A stretch of DNA of 6,516 nucleotides from Deltaproteobacteria bacterium RIFCSPHIGHO2_12_FULL_43_9 (GTDB lineage: Bacteria > Bdellovibrionota > O2-12-FULL-43-9), in NCBI GenBank assembly GCA_001798265.1, contig MGRR01000069.1, forward strand, positions 22,641-29,156. Reading direction: 5' to 3'. This document shows positions 1-6,070 of this stretch, one piece after another. Position 1 is the stretch's first letter. Each line of letters starts with the position of its first letter. Below the pieces are notes generated by a model. That model was not told the DNA's origin. It ran no database searches and saw only the letters and a program-made list of their open reading frames with translations. The position numbers were made by a program, and so were the translations under genes.

Positions 1-2
1 AC

Positions 3-392
3 AAAATAATAGATCAAATAAAAAGGCATGAGAAGGAGTCAGAAAAGAGTGTCGTTGAAAATCTAATTACGGTCGCGAAAAGCGAAGGAAACGGTGGCGT
101 CACAGGTATACGCAAAACAATAGACGCGTGCAATAAGGGGTTAATTAGAAAGTTGGTTGTTAGTGAAAATCTGGCACAAAATGGTTTTTCATGCCCAAAA
201 TGTAAATCGATTTTTGATTCGTTCCAAATGACCTGTACCCTCTGTGGAATTCCGCTTGAAGAGATGGATTTAGGCTACGCGTTAATGATCAGATCAAAAG
301 AGCTCGATGGTGATGTAGAGGTAATTCATGGTAAAACCGATCTGGATAAGCGTGGATCGGTCGGCGCCTTCTTAAGAACCACCAACAGATAA
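3..392 (+). CDS. C-terminal part of an eRF1/aRF1 domain-3-like protein with a zinc ribbon (5' end outside window)
   Basis: The frame is open from the left edge to the TAA stop, so this is the last 129 residues of a longer protein. A TTG at 153 is internal and is not the start. Visible parts: a helical, charged stretch (about 1-30), a segment GVTGIRKTIDACNKGLIRKL (32-51) followed by VVSENL, two cysteine pairs CPKC (64-67) and CTLC (78-81) typical of a zinc ribbon, and a C-terminal GSVGAFLR motif. This order (helix, 'LxxSE(N/D)L' strand, CxxC-x10-CxxC, 'G.(I/V)(A/G)A.LR' end) is what I know from domain 3 of archaeal/eukaryotic peptide release factor 1 and its bacterial relatives, an L7Ae-like fold. 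The catalytic GGQ loop, if any, would be in the missing upstream part, so release activity cannot be judged. Function is inferred from family likeness only. Confidence 0.72.
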   Translation, partial: KIIDQIKRHEKESEKSVVENLITVAKSEGNGGVTGIRKTIDACNKGLIRKLVVSENLAQNGFSCPKCKSIFDSFQMTCTLCGIPLEEMDLGYALMIRSKELDGDVEVIHGKTDLDKRGSVGAFLRTTNR

Positions 393-410
393 ATCAATCT
401 CATTTCTTAA

Positions 411-438
411 TTGACATACATACTTTTACTTGTAATAT
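411..438 (+). promoter_or_regulatory. Predicted sigma-70 promoter for the dehydrogenase gene
   Basis: A perfect -35 hexamer TTGACA (411-416) is followed after 16 nt by TAATAT (433-438), which matches four of six -10 consensus positions. It lies in the 83-nt gap between the release-factor-like gene and the dehydrogenase start. Transcription would begin near 445, giving a leader of roughly 30 nt. This suggests the dehydrogenase is transcribed on its own and not only by read-through. It is a pattern match; a start site has not been measured. Confidence 0.6.
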
Positions 439-462
439 CATTTTCGTAATTCACTTTATTTT

Positions 463-470
463 GGGAGAAG
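463..470 (+). promoter_or_regulatory. Ribosome binding site deciding the dehydrogenase start
   Basis: GGGAGAAG ends 5 nt before the ATG at 476. This favours ATG 476 over the in-frame TTG at 461, which lies upstream of this site and would add five residues (MGEAS) ahead of the Rossmann strand. Confidence 0.7.
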
Positions 471-475
471 CTTCT

Positions 476-1639
476 ATGAAATACGGCGTTTTAGGTTCTG
501 GAATGCAGGGTATCGCGGCTGCTTTTGATCTTGCCAAATATGGGAACGCTGAAAGGGTTTATTTATCCGACACTAATGAAAAGCAGGCAAAGCTCGGTGC
601 GGAAAAAGTAAATACTCTCTTAAAAAAGAACATTGTTGAGGCTCTAACCTTAGATGTTCAAAATGAATCGGACCTAAAAACATTTCTTACTCCAATCGAC
701 GCCGTGCTCAGCGCTGTTCCCTATTATTTAAATTCTAAAATCGCCAAAGCGGCCGTTGAAACAAAAACGCACTTTAATGACCTCGGTGGCGACACCCCTA
801 CGGTTAGACAAGAACTGGAGCTGGACAGGCAGGCCAAAGAGGCTGGCGTTTCAATAATCCCGGATTGCGGAGTAATGCCGGGAATGGGAAATCATTTTGC
901 GGTTCATGCAATTCAATGGCTGGATACATGTGATTCGGTTCAGGTCCGCTGTGGTGGCCTTCCACAACATCCTAAGCCCCCCCTTGGTTATAAATTGGTT
1001 TTCAGCCTGGAGGGTCTTTTAAATAACTATTTCGGCAAGGCCTGGATTTTGAGAAATGGAAAGGTAACAGAGGTCGAAACATTCGATGGATATGAAGAGA
1101 TTGAGTTCCCTCAACCATTAGGAAAGTGTGAGGCCTTTACTACGACAGGAGCAACATCTACCTGTCCCTGGACATTCGAAGGCAAGATCAAAACGTGGGA
1201 ATACAAAACAGTCAGATATAAAGGGCACTATGAGAAGATACAGACATTACGAGCGCTTGGACTGTTAGATATGAAACCTGTCTATGTAAAGGGCGCAAAT
1301 GTTATCCCCCGTGACCTTGCATGCGCGGTTATTGCTCCTAAAATCTCATTCCCCGATGATCCCGATCTGATCGTTTTAAGAACAACCTGCTCAGGCACAA
1401 AGGGTGGGAAAAAGGTGGCGGTAACGTATGATGTCCTCGACTTACAGGATCCAGCGACCGGGTTCTCCGCAATGGCAAGATGCACGGCTTTTTCAGCAAC
1501 GATAATAACAATAATGATGGCACACGGAGAGACACCAACCGGGGCTGTTCCTCTTGAGAAGAGTGTAAATCAGACAAATTACATTAAGGAGTTAGAGAGA
1601 AGGGGAATTAAGGTAGAGAGAAGGGTTAAAAATATCTAA
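476..1639 (+). CDS. Saccharopine dehydrogenase-family oxidoreductase, probable lysine 6-dehydrogenase-like
   Basis: A 387-residue NAD(P)-dependent oxidoreductase, cytosolic (no signal or membrane segment). The N-terminal Rossmann fold opens with strand YGVLGSG and the dinucleotide loop GSGMQG (7-12); Asp32 at the end of the second strand (VYLSD) suggests NAD over NADP. The family blocks that follow are DLGGDTPTVR (102-111), IIPDCGVMPGMGN (127-139), a substrate-domain block GGLPQHP...SLEGLLNNY (160-185), and YKTVRYKGHYEK (243-254). From memory these match lysine 6-dehydrogenase of Geobacillus type, which oxidatively deaminates the epsilon-amino group of L-lysine to a semialdehyde that cyclises to piperideine-6-carboxylate. 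Length fits that family (about 380-390). Other members act on other amino acids or are uncharacterised, so substrate is inferred. No lysine-pathway neighbour is visible. It has its own likely promoter, and its TAA abuts the phoU stop codon. Confidence 0.85.
   Translation: MKYGVLGSGMQGIAAAFDLAKYGNAERVYLSDTNEKQAKLGAEKVNTLLKKNIVEALTLDVQNESDLKTFLTPIDAVLSAVPYYLNSKIAKAAVETKTHFNDLGGDTPTVRQELELDRQAKEAGVSIIPDCGVMPGMGNHFAVHAIQWLDTCDSVQVRCGGLPQHPKPPLGYKLVFSLEGLLNNYFGKAWILRNGKVTEVETFDGYEEIEFPQPLGKCEAFTTTGATSTCPWTFEGKIKTWEYKTVRYKGHYEKIQTLRALGLLDMKPVYVKGANVIPRDLACAVIAPKISFPDDPDLIVLRTTCSGTKGGKKVAVTYDVLDLQDPATGFSAMARCTAFSATIITIMMAHGETPTGAVPLEKSVNQTNYIKELERRGIKVERRVKNI
1593..1625 (+). repeat. 12-bp direct repeat at the 3' end of the dehydrogenase gene
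   Basis: TAGAGAGAAGGG occurs at 1593-1604 and again at 1614-1625, a 21-nt (seven-codon) period in frame. It encodes the repeated ERR in the C-terminal tail ELERRGIKVERRVKNI. Most likely a small in-frame duplication in a charged tail; no regulatory role is implied. Confidence 0.5.
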
Positions 1640-2329
1640 TTAGTGAATCTTGTTATTTGTTTCGAGCTTTCCGTGATGACGCACATCCTTGCCCTTGACC
1701 ATAAATATAACCTGCTCTGCCAAATTTGTGCTGTGATCCGCCATCCTTTCAAGAAGCTTCGCGACAGATTGAATCTCTATACCCTGTTCTATAACAGATG
1801 GATCCTTAATCATAATTTCCAATATATCCCTGAAGATTTTTTGATATAAATGATCCACTTCATCATCTCTATCAATGACAAGCTGGGCCTTTTTAGGATC
1901 ACCAACCACAAATGCCTGAATCGCATCCTTGATCATTGATTGAACAAGTGCGGAAATTACGGAAATATCATTTATAGGTTGTAATTCCGGTTTGTCACTC
2001 AATTTTATGGCGCGTTCACAGACATTAACCGCTAAATCTCCTATACGTTCAATATCGGTAACCATTTTTAATGCTAGCGTTACGAAACGTAAATCTGATG
2101 CAACCGGTTGTCTTTTGGCAAGGATAATTAAACATAGTTCATCTATTTTTATTTCATCCTGGTTGACTCTCTTGTCTGATTCAATTGTAGCATTTGCCAA
2201 ATAGGGGTTTCGTGTCATGACTGCCTTCACGGATTGGGCAATCATCTCCTCCACCCTACCAGCCATAAGTAGGAGCCTCTCCCTTAGTTCCCTTAATTCA
2301 TGTTCATATTCTGTATCTGTATGGCGCAT
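1640..2329 (-). CDS. phoU: Phosphate-specific transport system accessory protein PhoU
   Basis: A 229-residue cytoplasmic all-helical protein made of two PhoU repeats. It couples the Pst transporter to the PhoR-type kinase, repressing the Pho regulon when phosphate is plentiful. Diagnostic segments are ELRELRERLLLMAGRVEEMI (11-30), the acidic stretch ESDKRVNQDEIKIDE (50-64), DIERIGDLAVNVCE (92-105), then in the second repeat DRDDEVDHLYQKI (153-165) and LLERMADHSTNLAE (192-205). The acidic clusters are the metal-binding positions of the family. I chose ATG 2329: it gives the usual PhoU N-terminus and length and has a strong GAAAGGAGT upstream. A TTG at 2365 would add 12 residues and overlap the pstB end. 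It is the last gene of the pst operon, 28 nt after pstB, and ends against the dehydrogenase stop. Confidence 0.95.
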   Translation of the reverse strand: MRHTDTEYEHELRELRERLLLMAGRVEEMIAQSVKAVMTRNPYLANATIESDKRVNQDEIKIDELCLIILAKRQPVASDLRFVTLALKMVTDIERIGDLAVNVCERAIKLSDKPELQPINDISVISALVQSMIKDAIQAFVVGDPKKAQLVIDRDDEVDHLYQKIFRDILEIMIKDPSVIEQGIEIQSVAKLLERMADHSTNLAEQVIFMVKGKDVRHHGKLETNNKIH

Positions 2330-2341
2330 TTTAAAATTGAT

Positions 2342-2350
2342 ACTCCTTTC
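2342..2350 (-). promoter_or_regulatory. Ribosome binding site of phoU
   Basis: On the minus strand GAAAGGAGT lies in the short pstB-phoU gap. The distance from GGAG to ATG 2329 is 13 nt, longer than usual, but the core is strong and no better start lies closer. It supports ATG 2329 over the TTG at 2365 or a GTG at 2353. Confidence 0.55.
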
Positions 2351-2357
2351 CACCCAA

Positions 2358-3125
2358 TCATCCAAATTTACCCGTTATGTAATCTTCTGTCCTTTTGTCA
2401 CGTGGATGGGTGAAAAGATTATTGGTCTGTTCCACCTCGATTAGTTCACCCATCAAAAGAAATGCCGTTTGGTCAGATACCCTGGCTGCCTGACTCATAC
2501 TATGAGTAACAATCACAATCGTGTATTGTTCCTTCAGCTTATGTAAAAGATCTTCAATGCGGACCGTCGCGACCGGGTCGAGAGCAGAACATGGCTCATC
2601 CATAAGTAATACCTCTGGATTCACGGCCAAAGATCTTGCAATACAGAGTCGTTGCTGTTGCCCACCCGAAAGAGAGGTGCCAGGTTTATTCAATCGCTCC
2701 TTAACCTCATCCCAAAGCGCTGCCTGCTGTAGTGCGCTTTCAACTATTTCATCTGCCTCATCTTTTTTAAGCCTATGGGTTAATTTTAAACCGGAGAGAA
2801 CATTTTCCCTTATGTTCATGGATGGAAAAGGGTTTGGCTTCTGAAATACCATTCCAACCCTCCTTCTAAGGAGAACAGGGTCTATACCATCTTCGTAGAG
2901 ATCCTTTTCATCTAAGTAAACATGCCCATAAACCCTTGCACCAGGAACTACCTCGTGCATCCTGTTAAGACAACGAATAAAAGTAGATTTGCCGCAACCC
3001 GAGGGACCAATAATAGCATTCACTTCATTCTTAAGGATCTTCATGGATATATTATTCAGGGCCTGATGAGATCCGAACCATGCGGATAGTCCCTCGGTCC
3101 TGAATTTTGTTTTCCTCGAACTCAA
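2358..3125 (-). CDS. pstB: Phosphate ABC transporter ATP-binding protein PstB
   Basis: The ATPase of the high-affinity phosphate importer; a dimer on the cytoplasmic face drives PstC/PstA. With the chosen start it has 255 residues, the usual PstB size. Motifs in order: Walker A GPSGCGKST (40-48), followed by the PstB-typical IRCLNRM; Q-loop FQKPNPFP (Q95); signature LSGGQQQR (152-159); Walker B VLLMDEP (172-178), then CSALDP; H-loop VTHS (H208). The start is the main doubt. The frame stays open to an ATG at 3248, 123 nt further upstream and 47 nt inside pstA, giving 296 residues. That ATG has no ribosome binding site, and the extra 41 residues do not resemble PstB. TTG 3125 has GAGGAG 6 nt upstream and starts just before the conserved core, so I prefer it. 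Confidence 0.95.
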   Translation of the reverse strand: MSSRKTKFRTEGLSAWFGSHQALNNISMKILKNEVNAIIGPSGCGKSTFIRCLNRMHEVVPGARVYGHVYLDEKDLYEDGIDPVLLRRRVGMVFQKPNPFPSMNIRENVLSGLKLTHRLKKDEADEIVESALQQAALWDEVKERLNKPGTSLSGGQQQRLCIARSLAVNPEVLLMDEPCSALDPVATVRIEDLLHKLKEQYTIVIVTHSMSQAARVSDQTAFLLMGELIEVEQTNNLFTHPRDKRTEDYITGKFG

Positions 3126-3131
3126 TCGTTG

Positions 3132-3137
3132 CTCCTC
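3132..3137 (-). promoter_or_regulatory. Ribosome binding site supporting the TTG start of pstB
   Basis: On the minus strand GAGGAG is followed by a 6-nt spacer (CAACGA) and TTG at 3125-3123. The spacing is ideal, and the start falls just ahead of the conserved ABC core. This is the main argument for TTG 3125 over ATG 3248. Confidence 0.55.
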
Positions 3138-3201
3138 AACCTTGCCTGCTTTAAAGAGATTAAAATTACCAGAAATGCCCTCAGAAGCAATCTCTATGTA
3201 T

Positions 3202-4056
3202 TTATATCCTCTTTTGCATTTTGTTTCTAAAATAAATCGCGATTCCATTTAGAAGTAGCAAAACAACCATTAAAACCACTATCCCTGCCGCGGCATTTTC
3301 GGCAAAACCGGCCTGCGGTCTTGAGATCCAGTTAAAAATCTGAATAGGAAGTGCTGTAAAAGGCGACATCGGACTATCCGGCAGAAAAGCCAGGTATGTA
3401 AGAGCCCCTAAAAAGATGAGTGGGGCTGTCTCCCCCATTGCCCTGCATACCGAAAGTATCACTCCCGTGAGAATTCCTGAAGCAGACATAGGTAGAACAA
3501 CCTGCCATATAGTCTCCCATCTTGATGCACCCAGGGCATACGAAGCCTCTCTCAGAGAACTCGGTACAGCACGTAAGGCTTCCCGCGAAGCAGTAATAAC
3601 AATTGGCAGAACAAGTAGGGCCATTGTAAAAGCACCCGCAAGAAGGCTCCTCCCCATGGACAATGCCCTGACAAATAACTCTAAACCTAGGAGGCCATAT
3701 AATATTGACGGAACCCCGGCAAGATTTGAGATGTTAATTTCAATTAAATTATCCAGCCATCCACCATTTCCATATTCTTCAAGGTAAATTGCAGATCCAA
3801 CACCAATTGGAACCGCTATTACGGATGTAAGAATTATCAAATAAATACTGCCAACCAGGGCGGGCAAAATACCCGCGTCCTCGGGCTTATAGGATGGATA
3901 ACTTGTAAGAAACTGCGGCACGAGCCTTGATTCGCCATCCAGGAAGACGGTAATAAGAAAAAAGGTAAGAATAAGAAGGGGAATAATGACAGCAAGTAGT
4001 GAAACTACTTTCAAAATAGATTCCAATAATCTTCCACTTCTCCAGCCTGATTTCAT
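3202..4056 (-). CDS. pstA: Phosphate ABC transporter permease PstA
   Basis: A 284-residue inner-membrane permease that pairs with PstC to form the phosphate channel. Six hydrophobic segments fit the family: about 15-38, 65-92, 110-130, 137-157, 188-205 and 255-276. The cytoplasmic EAA loop that contacts the ATPase is REASYALGASRWETIWQVVLP (169-189; E170, A171, G176, P189), followed by CRAMGETAPLIFLGA, a PstA-typical sequence that separates it from PstC. Its ATG overlaps the pstC stop in an ATGA (4-nt overlap), indicating translational coupling. Only a modest AGGA lies upstream. 76 nt separate its TAA from the preferred pstB start. Length and motifs are complete, with no sign of disruption. 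Confidence 0.95.
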   Translation of the reverse strand: MKSGWRSGRLLESILKVVSLLAVIIPLLILTFFLITVFLDGESRLVPQFLTSYPSYKPEDAGILPALVGSIYLIILTSVIAVPIGVGSAIYLEEYGNGGWLDNLIEINISNLAGVPSILYGLLGLELFVRALSMGRSLLAGAFTMALLVLPIVITASREALRAVPSSLREASYALGASRWETIWQVVLPMSASGILTGVILSVCRAMGETAPLIFLGALTYLAFLPDSPMSPFTALPIQIFNWISRPQAGFAENAAAGIVVLMVVLLLLNGIAIYFRNKMQKRI

Positions 4057-4997
4057 ATTTCCTGTTGAAATCTCCCTTTAAGCCTTTGGCTCCACATATT
4101 CATTACAAAGGTCATTAAAAACAGCATCGATCCAACAACAAAAAGAGTTTTATATTCCAGGGTGCCGGTTGGAGCATCACCCAGACCTACCTGAACAATA
4201 AACGCGGTCATCGTCTCTATAGGAACTCGAGGATCCAGAGTGAATCTCGGTTGTTGCCCTGCGGCTATTGTTACAATCATTGTCTCACCGAGCGCCCTCG
4301 ATATTGCCAAAGTTACTGCGGCCACAATGCCAGAAGAGGCTGTTGGTATTACAACCCTGAAAATAGTAGGAAGTTTTCTCCCACCAAGCGCATAAGCCCC
4401 CTCTCTTAAACCCTGTGGCACGGCATAAATCGCATCCTCACTAAGAGAAGATATTAGTGGAATAATCATGATCCCCATTACAATCCCGGGGCTTATAGAG
4501 TTAAATCCGGAAAGATTTGGAATTACATTTTGTAAAAAGGGGGTAACAATTAAAAGGGCAAAATATCCATAAATTACTGTAGGAACCCCGGCCAAAAGCT
4601 CAAGGGCAGGTTTTACAATCTTTCGCACTCTCTCTGAAGCAAATTCACTCAAATAAATTGCTGCAAATATACCAAATGGAAGTGCAACTACTATTGCAAT
4701 CGCGGAGGTTAGAACTGTTCCAAGCAATAAGGGCCATATTCCAAAGTGTTTTTCATAAAATAATGGTGTCCATTCCGTATCTAATAAAAACTCCCGCAAG
4801 GGTACTACCTTGAAAAATTCTATGGTCTCAAAAGCCAAGACAAGAATGATGCCGACTGTAGTAAAAATTGATACTAAGCTACAAAAAACAAGAAGATATT
4901 TAATTAATCCCTCTTTAAAGAGACGAATACCCCTCGAAGCCTCTTCAAGGGGTATTCTCTCTATGGAAATGGATTGTTTGTGCGTATTATCCATCAT
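4053..4997 (-). CDS. pstC: Phosphate ABC transporter permease PstC
   Basis: A 314-residue inner-membrane permease, partner of PstA. The N-terminus (1-32) is hydrophilic and cytoplasmic; hydrophobic segments lie near 33-57, 88-115, 131-155, 170-190, 215-235 and 283-302. The EAA loop is REGAYALGGRKLPTIFRVVIP (198-218; E199, G205, P218), followed by SRALGETM, characteristic of PstC. The start ATG overlaps the pstS TGA in an ATGA; a second ATG follows directly, so MM or a single M are equally possible. No strong ribosome binding site is visible, which suits coupling to pstS translation. Codons about 14-25 (RIPLEEASRGIR) coincide with a strong RNA hairpin annotated separately. Size is normal for the family. 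Confidence 0.95.
   Translation of the reverse strand: MMDNTHKQSISIERIPLEEASRGIRLFKEGLIKYLLVFCSLVSIFTTVGIILVLAFETIEFFKVVPLREFLLDTEWTPLFYEKHFGIWPLLLGTVLTSAIAIVVALPFGIFAAIYLSEFASERVRKIVKPALELLAGVPTVIYGYFALLIVTPFLQNVIPNLSGFNSISPGIVMGIMIIPLISSLSEDAIYAVPQGLREGAYALGGRKLPTIFRVVIPTASSGIVAAVTLAISRALGETMIVTIAAGQQPRFTLDPRVPIETMTAFIVQVGLGDAPTGTLEYKTLFVVGSMLFLMTFVMNMWSQRLKGRFQQEI
4911..4922. repeat. 12-bp perfect palindrome in pstC
   Basis: CTCTTTAAAGAG is its own reverse complement and lies 2 nt from the larger pstC hairpin on its downstream (mRNA 3') side. It has no loop, so it is a weak RNA structure; it may be chance or a minor part of the same structured region. Confidence 0.35.
4925..4957 (-). promoter_or_regulatory. 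Strong inverted repeat / RNA hairpin early in pstC
   Basis: GAATACCCCT (4925-4934) and AGGGGTATTC (4948-4957) are perfect 10-bp inverted repeats. Inside them GAAG (4936-4939) pairs with CTTC (4943-4946). In the minus-strand mRNA the remaining pair is a U-G wobble, so the stem is 15 continuous pairs closed by a three-base loop (AGG). It begins 40 nt into pstC, directly after the pstS gene. There is no U-run behind it, so it is not a standard intrinsic terminator. By position it could protect the pstS transcript 3' end or reduce downstream expression, giving the excess of PstS over permease known in other pst operons. The structure is seen; the function is inferred. Confidence 0.6.
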
Positions 4998-5992
4998 TTC
5001 TTTGCTTGTAACACCTTTTCAACCGTTGTACCTGCTTTCGCTCCATTAAAAACCGTTCCTATCGTCCTATTTGTAAACCTATCCTTAACAAGCCTTAAGG
5101 CTACCGGTGGTAAATTTATATATCCAACCGTACGTATCAGCTTGGTACTACTTTGTTCAAGATAAAAAGCTACAAAATCCTTCACCTCAGAACGATTGAG
5201 CGCGTCTGAATTCACGTAAATAAATATTGGTCTGGAAAGTGGTTGATAGGTACCATTGGATACCGTTTCAAACGATGAAACTATGGGCGGTTTTCCCGTT
5301 TCAGAATCTATCGCAACCGCGGACAAGCGAGGTTTTGCATTTTTATCCTCCCTATTTTCCCAATAATAAGCGAAACCGAAATAGCCCAATGCCAGTGGAT
5401 CAGTCGCAACCCCCTGTACAAGCACGTTGTCATCCTCACTTGAAGTGTAATCCCCTCTACTCATCCCCTCTTTGCCAACAATTGCCGACGTAAAGTAATC
5501 GAATGTTCCAGAATCGGTCCCTGGACCAAATAGGTGAATTTCCTTGTTTGGCCAACCAGCCCTAAGATCACTCCACTTTAGTATTTTACCTTTCGCCGCC
5601 GGTTCCCAAAGCTTTTTTAGTTCAGAAACCTTTATACTCTTTGCCCATGTATTTGTGGGATGCACAACCACAGTCAAACCATCATAGGCTATAGGCAACT
5701 CAATATAATTGATCTTATTCTGTTTGCAGAGTTCAATTTCGCTCTCCTTAATTGGCCTTGAAGCGCCACTAATAACGGTTTCACCTCTACAAAAACGCTT
5801 AAAGCCACCTCCAGTACCTGAAATTCCAACTGTGACACGAATATCCTTCGCTTTTTCCTTAAAATTTACCGCAACCGCCTCTGTAATTGGGAAGACTGTG
5901 CTTGATCCATCAATCTCAACAAATTTCGATTTAGCACAAGATGTTGCAATGAAAATAAAAAGCACACTCAAAAAAAGAAGACAAAATTTCAT
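4994..5992 (-). CDS. pstS: Phosphate-binding lipoprotein PstS
   Basis: The periplasmic phosphate-binding subunit, 332 residues. MKFC plus a hydrophobic stretch ending IATSC (C19) is a lipoprotein-type signal peptide; Ala at -3 is a slightly loose lipobox, so a type I signal cannot be excluded. The phosphate-site blocks of the family are DGSST (28-32), SGTGGGF (58-64), ASRPI (77-81), the Asp in AYDG (D104) and GPGTDSGT (156-163). Cys68 and Cys89 flank the ASRPI block and may form a disulfide, as in the PstS branch with the pattern C.GE..I..ASRPI...E...C. The C-terminal region YLEQSSTKLIRTVGYINLP is also typical. The ATG at 5992 has AAGGG 7 nt upstream. First gene of the operon, behind a Pho box; its TGA overlaps the pstC ATG by 4 nt. 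Confidence 0.96.
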   Translation of the reverse strand: MKFCLLFLSVLFIFIATSCAKSKFVEIDGSSTVFPITEAVAVNFKEKAKDIRVTVGISGTGGGFKRFCRGETVISGASRPIKESEIELCKQNKINYIELPIAYDGLTVVVHPTNTWAKSIKVSELKKLWEPAAKGKILKWSDLRAGWPNKEIHLFGPGTDSGTFDYFTSAIVGKEGMSRGDYTSSEDDNVLVQGVATDPLALGYFGFAYYWENREDKNAKPRLSAVAIDSETGKPPIVSSFETVSNGTYQPLSRPIFIYVNSDALNRSEVKDFVAFYLEQSSTKLIRTVGYINLPPVALRLVKDRFTNRTIGTVFNGAKAGTTVEKVLQAKK

Positions 5993-6025
5993 GAATAACC
6001 CTTCGTATTATTTAATAGTAGAAAC

Positions 6026-6031
6026 ACTATA
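6026..6031 (-). promoter_or_regulatory. Candidate -10 element of the pstS promoter
   Basis: On the minus strand TATAGT (one mismatch from TATAAT) starts 10 nt after the last Pho half-site, near the position expected when PhoB replaces -35 recognition. The surroundings are very AT-rich, with overlapping TATATA options at 6030-6035 and 6028-6033, so the exact hexamer is uncertain. Transcription would start near 6019, about 27 nt before the pstS ATG. Confidence 0.45.
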
Positions 6032-6041
6032 TATAATTATT

Positions 6042-6070
6042 GTTACAGAATTATGACGGTAAGGTTACAT
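6042..6070 (-). promoter_or_regulatory. Pho box (PhoB-type operator) upstream of pstS
   Basis: On the minus strand, seven-base half-sites recur every 11 bp: ATGTAAC (6070-6064), CCGTCAT (6059-6053) and CTGTAAC (6048-6042). The latter two are separated by AATT. The known PhoB site is a pair of CTGTCAT-like repeats with a 4-bp AT-rich spacer; here the matches are 4, 6 and 5 of 7. The first half-site is weakest and touches the kinase stop codon. The array faces pstS and supports induction of pstSCAB-phoU on phosphate starvation by a PhoB-like regulator not seen in the window. Confidence 0.72.

Noticed and set aside
153..392. Small stand-alone protein of 79 residues starting at TTG 153
   Set aside because: The same frame is open to the left edge and the residues before 153 belong to the same domain, so this is the tail of a longer gene and not a separate one.
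1551..1563. Short hairpin CTCTT-GAG-AAGAG near the end of the dehydrogenase as a terminator
   Set aside because: Only five pairs, no following U-run on either strand, and about 75 nt inside the coding sequence.
1282..1577. Two minus-strand open frames opposite the dehydrogenase
   Set aside because: Both are antisense to conserved dehydrogenase sequence, without ribosome sites or family resemblance.
2521..2844. Plus-strand 107-codon open frame inside pstB
   Set aside because: It mirrors the Walker B and signature region of pstB; its Ser/Cys-rich translation is typical of an antisense shadow.
3416..3787. Plus-strand 123-codon open frame inside pstA
   Set aside because: Antisense to conserved permease sequence, including the EAA loop; no ribosome site or recognisable domain.
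6001..6041. AT-rich pstS leader as a riboswitch or small RNA
   Set aside because: It is too short and shows no paired structure; promoter and ribosome binding site account for it.
5709..6056. Plus-strand open frame opposite the 5' part of pstS and its leader
   Set aside because: It is antisense to a clear pstS, its translation resembles no family, and it would run through the Pho box region. Treated as a shadow.
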